From the NCBI GenBank assembly GCA_946894095.1, contig OX335644.1, positions 21,619,595-21,683,594 of the forward strand: DNA of 64,000 nt. Direction: 5' to 3'. Shown piece by piece: positions 10,193 to 20,900 of the stretch (positions are counted from its first letter, which is position 1; each line of letters begins with the position of its first letter). The notes under the pieces are model-generated. The model made no database searches. It was not told the origin of the DNA and saw nothing but the letters and a program-made list of their open reading frames with translations. This DNA is from Incurvaria masculella. Taxonomy: Eukaryota > Arthropoda > Insecta > Lepidoptera > Incurvariidae. Both the position numbers and the translations under genes were made by a program.

Positions 10193-11570
10193 ATCCATCT
10201 CGAGTGGGGAGTCAAACAACAATAATGAGAATACAAAAGAAAATCCCTCAAAAAGCAATCAACAAGCACACAATTCCAGACATTCATCCAATAGCTCTGC
10301 TATTTCTAGCAACAGTGTCAATATAAAATCTGCTAACATTAAGACGGAGAACTATTTTAAAAATACTCTTTCCACAAGATCATTTGGAGCCAAACGTAAT
10401 CGCAAAACTCCAAATGAGACTCAGGCTTCTACATATCAGAACAAAGAAGGAGAAAAGAGTGACGATAGCTCAAGTTCTTCAGACTCCAGTCCAGATGTGA
10501 GAGCCTCAAATAAAATAGTGCGAGCCGTATCAAAGAGTTTAACACGTTCGACAGAAGAAAAGAGCAACAAACACTCAAGTTTTTCGGACCCGAGTCAAGA
10601 AGTGAGAGCCTCCAGTAAAAAAGCGAGAGCCATATCAGAGAGTTCAACCCATTCAACAGGAGAAGAGAGCGACAAACACTCAAGTTCTTCGGAATCGAGT
10701 AAAGAAGTGAGAACCTTCAGTAAAAAAGCGAGAGCCATATCAGAGAGTTTAAGCCATTCAACAGAAGAAGAGAGCAACAAACACTCAAGCTCTTCGGACT
10801 CGAATCAAGAAGTTAGAGCCTCCAGTAATAAAGCGAGAGCCGTATCAGGGAGTTCAACCCATTCAACAGAAGAAGAAAGCGACAAACACTCAAGTTATTC
10901 GGACTCGAATCAAGAAGTGAGAGCCTCCAGTAATAAAGCGAGAGCCATATCAGAGAGTTCAACCCATTCAACAGGAGAAGAGAGCGACAAACACTCAAGT
11001 TCTTCGGAATCGAGTAAAGAAGTGAGAGCCTTCAGTAAAAAAGCGAGAGCCATATCAGAGAGTTTAAGCCATTCAACAGAAGAGAGTGACAAACACTCAA
11101 GTTCTTCGGACTCGAATCAAGAAGTGAGAGCCTCCAGTAATAAAGCGAGAGCCATATCAGAGAGTTCAACCCATTCAACAGAAGAAGAGAGCGACAAACA
11201 CTCAAATTCTTCGGACTCTAATCAAGAAGTGAGAGCCTCCAGTAATAAAGCGAGAGCCATGTCAGAAAGTTCAACCCATTCTTCTGAAGAAGAGAGCGAC
11301 AAAAGCTCAAGTTCTTCAGGCTCGAGTCAAGAACTGAGGGCCTCCAGTCATAAAACAGAGGAAGGCTCCACACGAGAGGTTCTCAAGTACGAATGCACAG
11401 CTTGCAAACGCAAGTATGGCTCGCTGGCGGAGTTGGAGTTACACCAAGGCACCGATGGATATTGGAATCCCGGCTTCACTGGTGATATTTGGATCCCCGG
11501 ACTGTGCTTCAGAGCAAACCCGAAGAATAAAGAGCATTTGGATAGATTGAATAGTTGCGTTATTCAATAA
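10193..11570 (+). CDS. Ser-repeat protein with CxxC-H-C module and CaaX box CVIQ (copy 2, terminal exon)
   Basis: Homologue of the exon 2 at 4433: the same acceptor and first bases (ttacag/ATCCATC), the same phase (completing CC from an upstream exon), and the same C-terminal module and CVIQ end. About 458 residues. The middle holds nine tandem repeats of about 35 residues (one lacks a Glu), each an acidic part (STEEESDKHSSSSDS) followed by a basic part (QEVRASSNKARAISESS). Units 3-4 and 6-7 are near copies of each other. The module reads ECTACKRKYGSLAELELH...GLCFRANPK. No own exon 1 is visible upstream; it could be an alternative last exon for the exon at 3471, or a paralogue that lost exon 1. 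Transcription might also start from the ATG at 10155 inside the mariner end, which is in frame. Confidence 0.7.
10440..11350 (+). repeat. Coding minisatellite, nine units of ~105 bp
   Basis: The units are spaced 105 bp apart (one is 102 bp). They encode alternating acidic Ser/Glu and basic Ala/Arg/Lys stretches, and the frame is kept throughout, which argues for selection or recent expansion by whole codons. Confidence 0.85.
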
Positions 11571-12354
11571 TGACCATAGTTTCTAAAAATATAAGTTTAA
11601 TTATTACCAAAGTAATAAGATATGTAATTTTTTATACAATTATATGAAATTACAAAACATGGAATACTTTGTTTGGCAGTAGTTAATGCTTAATCCGACA
11701 GCACATAGTATGGTAACACCGCAATCTGCAAATGTTGAGACCACAGTAGAGAAAAATACGTCCGTATGTACGAAAGGCTATTTTAATTCTAACTAATTAT
11801 GTACAATTTCTTAATTTTTAATCATCTTTTGAAGCCCTTCCTCCCTTTCGAACAAAAAAAGAATTTTCAAAATCGGTCCAGGGGTCTTCGAGTAATCGGT
11901 GAACACACATAAAAAAAATAATTCCAACGAATTGATAACCTCCTCCTTTTTTGAAGTCGGTTAAAAAAGAAGGAGAAAAGGCGTTTCTCGGGTCGCCGCC
12001 GCGCCGATCCTTGCAAACGGCTTCCTTGTTCATCAAATTCGAATGCATGGCTCTTTATTTTTTTTATTTTTATTTTTATTATATTGAAGAAATCAACAGC
12101 ATAAAAGTAAAAGTTGTACGTACAAATTAAACCAAATATAAAGCCAATAATAGATTTCTCTATATAAAACAAAAAATAGTCCAGATACGAAGCGGAGGGA
12201 CCTCGAGATAACCATTAAAATGTATGGCCTCGCTAATACTCGCTCTACCGCCAACTCACCTGCCAATGTGCCTCTCAGATGTAAATCCTTTAAATAATAA
12301 CCGATATTACTTGAAGCTTTTAAAGATGAGAAATATCCTTTAAAAATTGTACAA
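11571..12354. other. 3' flank with terminal part of the TTAACCGACTTC element
   Basis: 11800-11970 matches, inverted, the sequence at 51881-52010 (accgattactcgaagaccc, ccgacttcaaaaaaggagg). The remainder is AT-rich with no gene recognised. Confidence 0.6.
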
Positions 12355-14714
12355 CCTTTTTTTTTTATTTTTTTTATGAAAAACCGGTATGGGTGGCTGT
12401 GCTGAGGACCAAAGGTGCTCAGAAAAGCCAAAAACACCTCGCCTCGCGAAACCACGCTCAGCGAGGCGCCATGCCAGCGGATTTGCGGACTATGGCTGGG
12501 CTATCGAGCTTATTCAAATTACGTTTGAAGACTCCCAGGTTATAGGTATGAGGAAAGGCATCCGCCGGTAGACAGTTCCATATCCTGGCGGTGCGGCAGA
12601 GAAAAGAGTTTGAGAAACGGTTCGTTCTCAAAAGCCTAATGTCAACCACAAGGGGGTGCTCTGATTCTCTGCGGCGGGTGCTCCGGATATAGGTAGGATG
12701 GGGAGGAATGAGGGATGCAAGTTCCACAGAGCAACGTCCATGGTAGTACCTGTAGAACAGACTAAACGACCCCACAAACCGTCTGTGGCTCAGTGACTCC
12801 AAGCCAGCGGTGATTTGTGGGTCCCCAACTAGACGGACCGCTCGGCGCTGAATTGAGTCCAAGGACGCCAGCAGGTACTGGGGACTGCCTTCCCATATAT
12901 GGCTACAGTATTCTATCACCGGCCTTATCTGTGATTTATAAAGAAGAAGTAGTTGTACCGGTGAAAAGAACCTTCTGCAACGGTATAGGATCCCCAGTTT
13001 CTGCGATGCAATTTTGGCCTTGGCTTCAATGAAACGCCGAAAACCCACGTCTTTGGAGATGTTGCAGCCCAGTAGGTCCAGGTGATCCGAGACAGGTACT
13101 ACGTTGCCTTGGAAACTTGAGAGGAGCGGAAAGGGTTCTACCTTGGCAGAGAAAACACAGCATTGGGTCTTGCGAACGTTGAAGGCGACAAGGTTCTCCT
13201 GGCCCCAGTTGGCTACTTTATCGAGAACAGCATCTACCTTATTTACCACAGAACGTTGCGCCTCGATGGGCTGTGCATCTCTGCTCCTCCAATCCCTGAC
13301 ATACCCCTCATGCTCGGTGCTGTCATCAGCGTAACTGTGTATCATGCCGAGGGACAGTAAATCGTTAATGAAGATTAAAAATAGCGTTGGTGACAGCACC
13401 GAGCCCTGTGGTACACCAGCCCCAATCGGGAAGTCGTCCGAATTCGCACCATCGATGGCAACGTACAAGGAGCGGCCCGACAGGAAGCTGGCGATCCATG
13501 AGCAAAGCTTGGGGGGAATGCCGAAGGACGGGAGCTTGCCTAGTAGGCCCCGGTGCCAAACACGGTCAAAGGCTTTGGAGATGTCCAATGCCACTGCCAG
13601 CGACTCCCCAAAGTTGTCCAGTCTTTCGGCCCATATATGCGTAACGTACGTTAGAAGATCTCCGGTTGACCGCGCTTTTCGGAAACCGTACTGCTTGTCA
13701 TCCAGGAGTTTATTCGCTTCTAAGTACGCTAGGAGCTGAGAGTTGATAAGGCGCTCCATAACTTTACACAGAAGAGAAGTTATCGCGATGGGTCGATAGT
13801 TGGAGGGGCTCGCTGGATCGCCCTTTTTTGGTACCGGTTGGACTGAGGCTCTCTTCCAGCAAGAGGGAACGATACCCCGGGTAAAGGAGAGACGGAAGAG
13901 ACGGGTGATTATCGGTGTCAGCTCAGAGGCACACTTCTTGAGCACAATGCCTGGAATGCCGTCAGGACCACTACTCTTCGAAGTGTCTAACGTCCTCAAA
14001 CATTTGAATACCAGTCTAGGGTGCATCCTCGGCTCCTTCATCGAAAACCCACAGTGTGATATCGAGGGAGGGGCTGCACCCTGGTCATCCAACGTTGAGT
14101 TAGACGCGAAAAGACGAGCAAAAATATTCGCCTTCTCCTTCGCGAGGATAGCGAGTGATCCATCAGATCGTGCCAGGGGAGGTGTAGCAGAGCGGCAGAA
14201 GTTACGACGGATCGAATTGGCGAGAGACCAGAATGCACGGCTGCCTGACGGGCAGCGCACTAGTCTCTCGCCAATTTTATGGTCGTGCTTAAACTTGGTC
14301 ATAGTCAGCGTTCGCTTGCAAGACTTGGAGGAGGTATTGAGGGCACGCCTTGCCACAACGGTTCGGTCCAGCAGCCATTGTCTATAGGCCTGGTTTTTGG
14401 CTTCAACCGCGAGACGACATTGGCGATTGAACCAGGGCTTGTTATTGCCACCCACTGGTACAACAGAGGATGGAATAAAGTAATCCATACCCTGTTGTAA
14501 CAGCTCCGCAATAGACTCGGCGCACCTCGATGGGTCCGAAGTGGCAAAGCAGACCTCCTGCCAAGGGAAGGTTCCAAGGAAAGAACGGAATTCTTCCCAT
14601 CGTGCTGACTTGTAGTGCCATACTTTGCGTGTACTGGGCCCACGTCCAGTCGCGAGAGACACCGATTAAGAGCCCTACTACTCCTGTACATGTAGTGCAT
14701 TAATCACTTAAGCC
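12355..14714 (-). mobile_element. 5'-truncated non-LTR retrotransposon (LINE)
   Basis: The element runs on the minus strand, with its 3' end at the A-rich tail (t-run on the plus strand, about 12355-12378) and an abrupt 5' border near 14700. Only the reverse transcriptase part of ORF2 is present. The apurinic endonuclease domain and ORF1 are missing, as usual for incomplete reverse transcription. Confidence 0.85.
12458..14662 (-). CDS. LINE ORF2 fragment with intact reverse transcriptase domain (~734 aa)
   Basis: RNA-directed DNA polymerase of a LINE. Within the open frame the RT domain spans roughly residues 270-500: PVPKKGDPASPSNYRPI, the catalytic Asp360 in ALDISKAFDRVWH, GVPQGSVLSP (about 416-425) and YADD (444-447). 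A C-terminal region with ending NCLPADAFPHTYNLGVFKRN follows, as in Jockey/CR1-group elements. No stop interrupts 734 codons, so truncation is recent. The frame opens at a GTG codon, with no real initiator, consistent with a 5' cut. Clade is not assigned beyond Jockey/CR1-like. Confidence 0.85.
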   Translation of the reverse strand: MSLATGRGPSTRKVWHYKSARWEEFRSFLGTFPWQEVCFATSDPSRCAESIAELLQQGMDYFIPSSVVPVGGNNKPWFNRQCRLAVEAKNQAYRQWLLDRTVVARRALNTSSKSCKRTLTMTKFKHDHKIGERLVRCPSGSRAFWSLANSIRRNFCRSATPPLARSDGSLAILAKEKANIFARLFASNSTLDDQGAAPPSISHCGFSMKEPRMHPRLVFKCLRTLDTSKSSGPDGIPGIVLKKCASELTPIITRLFRLSFTRGIVPSCWKRASVQPVPKKGDPASPSNYRPIAITSLLCKVMERLINSQLLAYLEANKLLDDKQYGFRKARSTGDLLTYVTHIWAERLDNFGESLAVALDISKAFDRVWHRGLLGKLPSFGIPPKLCSWIASFLSGRSLYVAIDGANSDDFPIGAGVPQGSVLSPTLFLIFINDLLSLGMIHSYADDSTEHEGYVRDWRSRDAQPIEAQRSVVNKVDAVLDKVANWGQENLVAFNVRKTQCCVFSAKVEPFPLLSSFQGNVVPVSDHLDLLGCNISKDVGFRRFIEAKAKIASQKLGILYRCRRFFSPVQLLLLYKSQIRPVIEYCSHIWEGSPQYLLASLDSIQRRAVRLVGDPQITAGLESLSHRRFVGSFSLFYRYYHGRCSVELASLIPPHPTYIRSTRRRESEHPLVVDIRLLRTNRFSNSFLCRTARIWNCLPADAFPHTYNLGVFKRNLNKLDSPAIVRKSAGMAPR

Positions 14715-15264
14715 TTAAGGCGGCCCAACCCGGCGGGCCTAACTCGTTCGCGGGCACGGTACAAAACCGTGCTGTTGCGCTCTGGGACCTTCTCTGTTTC
14801 AAAGAATAAGACAGGCTCCGTGATGAGGAAGATGCAACATGTCCACAAAAAAGACAATGTGAATAGTGTATGATTTGATAAGATTTACAAAAAATTTAAT
14901 TTAAAAACAACTTATAGCTAAAAGTAAACCACGACCGCTGTAGTAAAAAATCTAACAAAAACCAAATAGATCATAAATCTTGATTAAATAATCTATGTCT
15001 GATGACTAATCTTTTTACGATGTTCTTACTTTATCATTGCGTAATCCACCTCCAAAGTTATTGTATAAAACGAGTGAAAAATTCGAACTTTCGGACCTTA
15101 TAACTTAGAAACCAAACACAATTGTACAATGCCAATGGTCATCAGACATCTAGTTCGATCAAATAAAGCTATTTTGAGCAAAATTTTGGATCTCTGACAA
15201 GAAATATGGGCGTGATCTTCTTTCCCCTTTTGTATGGGGAGATGAGCGGGTTGGGCCACCTTAA
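14715..15264 (+). repeat. MITE family M1 (TTAA-bordered, 550 bp)
   Basis: TTAAGGCGGCCCAACCC at the left and GGGTTGGGCCACCTTAA at the right, with TTAA at both edges. Other copies are at 16016-16533, 23181-23730 and 38879-39290, all with TTAA edges, which resembles piggyBac-type target choice. No transposase. Confidence 0.85.
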
Positions 15265-15572
15265 GGCTAAAGTTCCTGGAGTATAATATCAAGTCTGCCA
15301 AGAGTGAGACAACAAGCTCCATCAAACAGTTCTCTTCTACAAGGTCATTTCAAACGGAACAAAAGCCGAGACGAGTGTTTCCCGAGTACGAATGCACGTG
15401 TTGCAAACGCAGGTATGGCTCGCTGTTGGAGGTAGAGACCCACCAGGACACAGATGGATTTTGGAATGCCGGCTTCACCACGGGTGAAGTCTGGATCCCC
15501 GGACCGTGCTTCGAAGCGAACCCGAAGTACAAAGAGTACTTGGATAGAAGGTATAGTTGCGTTATTCAATAA
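15265..15572 (+). pseudogene. Truncated third CaaX-family terminal exon (copy 3)
   Basis: Begins directly at the right edge of an M1 MITE. The open frame reads NIKSAKSETTSSIKQF, then STRSF as in copy 2. It then gives the module ECTCCKRRYGSLLEVETH...GPCFEANPK and ends in CVIQ plus stop, followed by ataagg as in the other copies. The Ser-repeat part and the splice acceptor are absent. The module is intact, so the piece may be recently broken or may still serve as a terminal exon. Confidence 0.7.
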
Positions 15573-15590
15573 GGACTATACTTTCAAAAA

Positions 15591-15882
15591 TTGGCCAAGT
15601 GCGAGTCGGACTCGCACACGAAGGGTTCCGTATCATCGTAAAAGATTTAATTAAAAAAACCCTTCAATTTTAATTATATTTTAATGTTACCTAACTATTT
15701 GTTGTTATAGCGGCAAAATAAATACACCCTCCGTGAAAATTTCAGCTTTCTATGTGTTACGGTTACTGAGATACAGCCCTGTGACAGACGGACGGACGGA
15801 CGGACGGACGGACGGACGGATGGACAGCGGAGGCTTAGTAATAGGGTTCCGTTGGCACCCTTTGGGTACGGAACCCTAAAAA
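15591..15882 (+). repeat. (GGAC)n-bearing dispersed element
   Basis: It runs from ggccaagtgcgagtcggactcgcac through a short GGAC tract (15787-15820) to gggtacggaaccctaaaaa. The first part holds a perfect short hairpin (gtgcgagtc/gactcgcac). Confidence 0.85.
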
Positions 15883-16015
15883 CTAACAGTCGTATTCAGA
15901 GTGAACTATCCAAATGTAGTACCTACGCGGACTAACCATCAAAAAAGTGCTATTAAGTCCGGAGATAATCCCGTATTAAAGTTAGTCCGCCCAGTCTGAA
16001 TACGACTGTGTAAGT

Positions 16016-16533
16016 TTAAGGTGGCCCAACCCGCTCAACTCCCCATACAAAGGGGAAAGAAGATCACGCCCATATTTCTTATCAGAGATCCCAAATTTTG
16101 CTCAAAAGAGCTTTATTTGATCGAACTAGATGTCTGATGACCGTTGGCATTGTAAAATTGTGTTTGGTTTCTAAGTTATAAGGTCCGAAAGTTCGAATTT
16201 TTCGCGCGTTTTACACAATAACTTTGGTGGTTTATTAAGCAATGATAAAGTAAGAAAATCTTAAAAAGATTAGTCATCAGACATAGCTTATTTAATCAAG
16301 ATTTATAAACTATTTGGTTTTTGTTAGATTTTTGAAATCGTTTTGAAATCTAAATTTTCGTAAATCTTACCAAATCATACACTATGCACACTGTCTTATT
16401 TGTGGACATGATGCATTTTCCTCATCACGGAGCCTGTCTTTTTCTTTGAAACAGAGAAGGTCCCAGAGCGCAACAGCACGGTTTTGTACAGTGCCCGCGA
16501 ATGAGTTAGTCCCGCCGGGTTGGGCCACCTTAA
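16016..16533 (-). repeat. MITE family M1
   Basis: Inverted copy of the element at 14715, with TTAA at both ends. Confidence 0.85.
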
Positions 16534-18813
16534 TTCCAAATCTCGCAACTTCCGAGCGAGATTGATGTGGTGAAGAAAAGAGTGGCGAGTGGCGTGAAAA
16601 TATGCAAATTGTGGTCACTGTTTTTTTCAAATACAATTTTCGTAATAATTGTGAGAATTTATTTTTTTATTAGGGGCTATTTTGTTGGAAAATTCTCCAG
16701 TTTAGCCATAAAATAATTGAAAAATGGCTCAGTTTCGAGGCTATTATTTTATAATTATAGCCATACACAATAGAAAATAACTCCTTCACAGCTATGGTCT
16801 AAACCACTCATTGTATACCACTTTCAATTCAATACATTTGTGTTATTGTAGGCTAGATTTAGAAAACAGATTTGTGTGGGACAATATACTATACAACAAA
16901 TTAATCAAAAATATGTCTTATTTATAAGCATCAAATGGCTATACAAATAACATAAAATTAGCTGAGGTACCCGGCTCCACTCGGGTCGATGTCGTTTTGG
17001 AATGACGTCGGACTGAATTATTTTGTTGCGAAGAGTGTGTGCAGGTACACTAAATAGTAAAAAAAAGAATACACCAATAATTTGATAATACAGAATTCAC
17101 TTGAGCATGAGCGAACTACTAGCCTAAAAATTTTTTAAAGTGAAATTTACGGTGAATGGTACAGAATTCCTAAGGGGGCATTGGGATGGCAGGTGGGTGA
17201 ATCTGACTGTTTTTCGTAGGCATTTAAAGTGGGCGGGAAACAGGGGGCGCACAGAAAAAATGTGGAATGTCAAAATATATATTTTACATGACAGACAAAT
17301 TCATCGATATTGGTATTTCTTTTACAATACAATATAATATGTAATTTAATACTACTTTAATTAATAACGAATACTATTCTAAAATCAGTGCACATTAATT
17401 AATTAAGATTAAGTTAACAGGAATCGATGGCATAATAGGTTCAAAATATTTCCAACAATCTGTTGTTTTAATACTATGTTTATTTAGAGGTTTCTATATA
17501 GGCTGATTTATCTATTTCATAGCTATAAAGAAATATATGGTTCAGAAGAAGTCTTACACCTACAAAAAAAATGCACAGGATAATCCCCAGTAAGAGGTAC
17601 CAACTTTACAAAGTTTGGTCAAAGTACTCCAGCGGGTCTACTCATGACATTCTCACCTGTGAGTCACCGGTGAGTCACTGGTCATATGGGCATGGATGGA
17701 CTACGCTGTCATATTAGTCCAGCACACCTCATGGGAACTAGGTGCCACGCCAGCACCTTGCTTCTATTGCACACCCACATGAACGGAAATTTTCATTACC
17801 ACTTCGACCATCGCTCATTCAATGCCAGGTATCAACTTAAACCGGATCAACCGTACAAGACCCTAAATTTACTACAGCTCGTGTGAAAGCAGATTTAGAT
17901 CCTCTGTGATGGTCACGTATTTTCATGTCAGTATAGATATGAAAACATACAAGTGAAGTGACATACATAAATATCAGCCCTACGTACATATTTTCGCAAC
18001 AATAATATTATAATTGATTGTCATGACTAAAAACTTTTTCTGATTATTTTCAAAATCTGATAACAATGCTTCAATGTAGATGTCGCTAGAGTCGTATCCA
18101 TTAAATAAATTAAATTATCAAATAATATAAGATTTCAGTACAGCAATGGTGTAAATCTAAAAACAAATTATATTCTCAATAGAAATATTTTTTTTTTACA
18201 AACTTTTATAATTCCTTTTACATTTTCCTTTTCATAAACTATATGTAAATATAAAAAATATAGTTTTTGTTTAATTTTTTTACATTCAGAAATAAATTAT
18301 AAAGTAATTTCTTTATTTGTCAAACACTGTATATTATTAATTATTTAAATTCTCAATAAAATAATGACTTTTTCATTCGTATTAATAAATTATAAGAATA
18401 TATTAATTTAATTTTCTTCTATTGACATTAGAGGAATAGTTCATTAGTGCATGGACTTGCACGGCTACATTAAAATGGATGGCAAATGCGAAGAATTTTC
18501 ATTGCCACTATGGCTACCTGTCATTCAATGGGATGGCACCAAAACCGACCACACCCGGTGTTCCTTATCCTCGATGATCAAACGCCGATGCATCACCCGA
18601 CTGAACTACTGAGGCGGAATTATTTTTCATTTTTAGAGTTCTGTACCATTGTTGTCTAAGACCACTAACTACAGAAATACATCAATCCATGTTTCCAACA
18701 ATATAAAAATAAGTTAAAAGCGGAGAAATGCAAAAAAAAATATATCATTTAAATTGTGTAGTTGTAGAGCTCACGTAAAACCATAACATAAACAAAAATT
18801 GAAAAAACTAACC
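16534..18813. other. AT-rich intergenic DNA with SINE remnants
   Basis: No gene recognised. Degenerate SINE body fragments (minus orientation) lie at about 17690-17870 (ctcatgggaactaggtgcc, cttcgaccatcgctcattcaatg) and 18435-18560. 18040-18100 resembles one arm of the palindromic element at 23756. Confidence 0.55.
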
Positions 18814-19147
18814 TTAAGGTGGGCCCGCCATGAGAGAATTATGCTCCCCATACAAACGTAGTGAAAACCTGTGTTTCAATTTACTTGATATTTGATATTT
18901 AATATCAGGCAACAAATACATGTGTCTTTATGTTTTTTTTTTTCGATAAATGTATCGTGATTCAAACCACAGAAGAAACCAAATGTGTATGATTTTATTT
19001 TTGCATTTATTTGATTCGGTTTAGATATTAAAAAAAAAACAGGCAGACAAAAGACAAAAATCAAATATAAATTCAATTGGAACATCGGTTTTCAGATGAT
19101 TAGTAAACCACGTTTGTAAGGGGAGCGTAGCTTACAGGCTTATTCTT
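18814..19147. repeat. MITE family M2, diverged copy
   Basis: TTAAGGTGGGCCCGCC at the left. It shares the internal blocks ccccatacaaacgtag, ttacttgatatttgatatttaatatcagg and the mirrored return with the better copies at 39589 and 28582. Confidence 0.65.
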
Positions 19148-19639
19148 GAGTAAAAACTTCAAAAAAATTATATATTTTTTTTAAAAAACAGGTACAATAT
19201 TGAAAGAAGTATAAAAGAAGACATAGCTCTATGAAGAAAAGTTAGGTACATAGCATAAGGTGGTGCATATATAGTGCAGGAACCGAACCCATGACCTCTG
19301 GCATGGAAAGCAAGTCCCCGTGACATGATAGGAAAGTATAGATTTTTTATTTATACGGTAAATAAACGTGAAATTCAACCTACATTTGGGTGAGTCATCG
19401 ACTCCTGTTTGATAAAACATTGGTTTCAATCAATAACATTAATAAACATACCTATATTTACTGTCTAGCTTCTACATAACATAATATAATAGAATATTAT
19501 TTTTTACAGACGTTTCATACATTTGTAACAACAAAAACCCATTCTTCAGCCAACTTAATACTTGCCTCCACGGATATCATACCATACACAATGTGCAGTT
19601 TATTTTCCCAAATGCGATTCACATTAGAACAGCAGAACA

Positions 19640-20435
19640 ATCCGACTTGTCACCTAAACTGGCGTATACGGAACTTCGAAGTTACGTAAACACGTCTAAC
19701 TTGTACAAGTTTTACTAATTATTCTGTGTTTTTACTTCTTCAAGCTGTCCAAATGAAACTCGGACTAACAATTTATATGAAAACACGGAGTCGGCGTAGT
19801 TGGCAACGTCAACGTATTTACGGTGGCGTTGAGTCAGGTGCAAATCAAACTCTAGCGCCGGTTGCACGAAGAAACGGTTAAGTTCATTTATGTTCAAACA
19901 CGTCACTTTTAGTGAACCTCATAGAGTTCCTTCCATACTGTCCACACAAAGTGACGTGTTTAATCATACTTTGACGTTGATTTTGATTTTTTGTCTCTTC
20001 GTGCACTCGGCCCTGAAATGTTAGTTCGCTTAAGGTCGGCGGGTAAGCATCAGAAAATTTTGCCTCCCATACAAACGTAGTTTACTAATAATTTGAAAAC
20101 CGCTGTTCCAACTTACTTGATATCTCTGCATGTCTTTGTTTTTTCGGTAAATGTATTCTGGGTCAAACCACAGAGAAAACCAAATTCGTATGAAGATTTT
20201 TCAAAAAAACAAAATCGTGCAGCTACACAGATGTTTGCTACCTGATATTAGATATTAAATATAAATTTAATTGGAAAAGCGGTTTCCAAATGATTAGTAA
20301 ACTACGTTTGTATGGGGGACATAGCTTACGGGGCGTTCTTAACGCCCGCTGCGCGCGCTCTTTAATTCCCCATACATTTGAAAATGCTAGTCGATCGGTA
20401 TGGTGTAATCGCCAATTTAGGTTAGAAGTCGGACT
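19640..20435. repeat. Three-layer nested MITEs (M3 containing M4 and M2)
   Basis: M3 sequence runs 19645-19855. It is interrupted by an M4 element (about 19856-20013), resumes for about 16 bp (gaaatgttagttcgct), is interrupted again by M2 (20030-20342, TTAA edges), and finishes at 20343-20430 (cgcccgctgcgcgc ... cgccaatttaggttagaag). The intact M3 copies at 37187 and 59545 show the uninterrupted order. Confidence 0.8.
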
Positions 20436-20639
20436 AGGGACTTTGTAAAGAGATTGCCAACTGCAGTTAGCACAATAAAACAACAGAAAGTTAATTTTTT
20501 AGGGTCTCGGAGGCTTCGTCGAAAACCCAAACAGGGGCTGTCCGTCCGCCAGAGGTCTCCAATATGTAACACTAAACAGTTTTAGCTAAAAAACTAAAAA
20601 TACTATGTCGCCTTACATCAGTTACCTCTTCAGCCAGTC

Positions 20640-20900
20640 CGGAGCTGCATAACGTAATCCCTTTGTATCCATTCAGGGAATGCACTCATTCCTCTTATAA
20701 GAGCCAACCGATCCTGTAGATCCTATATCTATAGGGTCGTTAAGCTGTTGAATGCACTCCCCGCCGAGGTATTTCCCTAAAAGTAAAACGTGGGGTCCTT
20801 CAAACATGGTGTGAAGAAGCACCTGGCCGCCTTGCATTGTTTTCGCAGCCCCCCAATAAAGTTCGAAAGCCCATGGGCGTCATCGGTCAAATTTTAGTCA
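20640..20900 (+). pseudogene. 3'-terminal fragment of a LINE
   Basis: A short plus-strand stretch reads LLNALPAEVFPL, like the (W)N(S/C)LP..VFP end of Jockey/R1-type ORF2, then breaks. It is related to the repeat ends at 7610 and 8220. Confidence 0.5.

Noticed and set aside
10429..11092. Several minus-strand open frames of 60-84 codons
   Set aside because: Antisense shadows of the 35-residue repeat region.
12817..14500. Plus-strand open frames up to 195 codons
   Set aside because: Antisense to the LINE reverse transcriptase, which has clear motifs on the minus strand.
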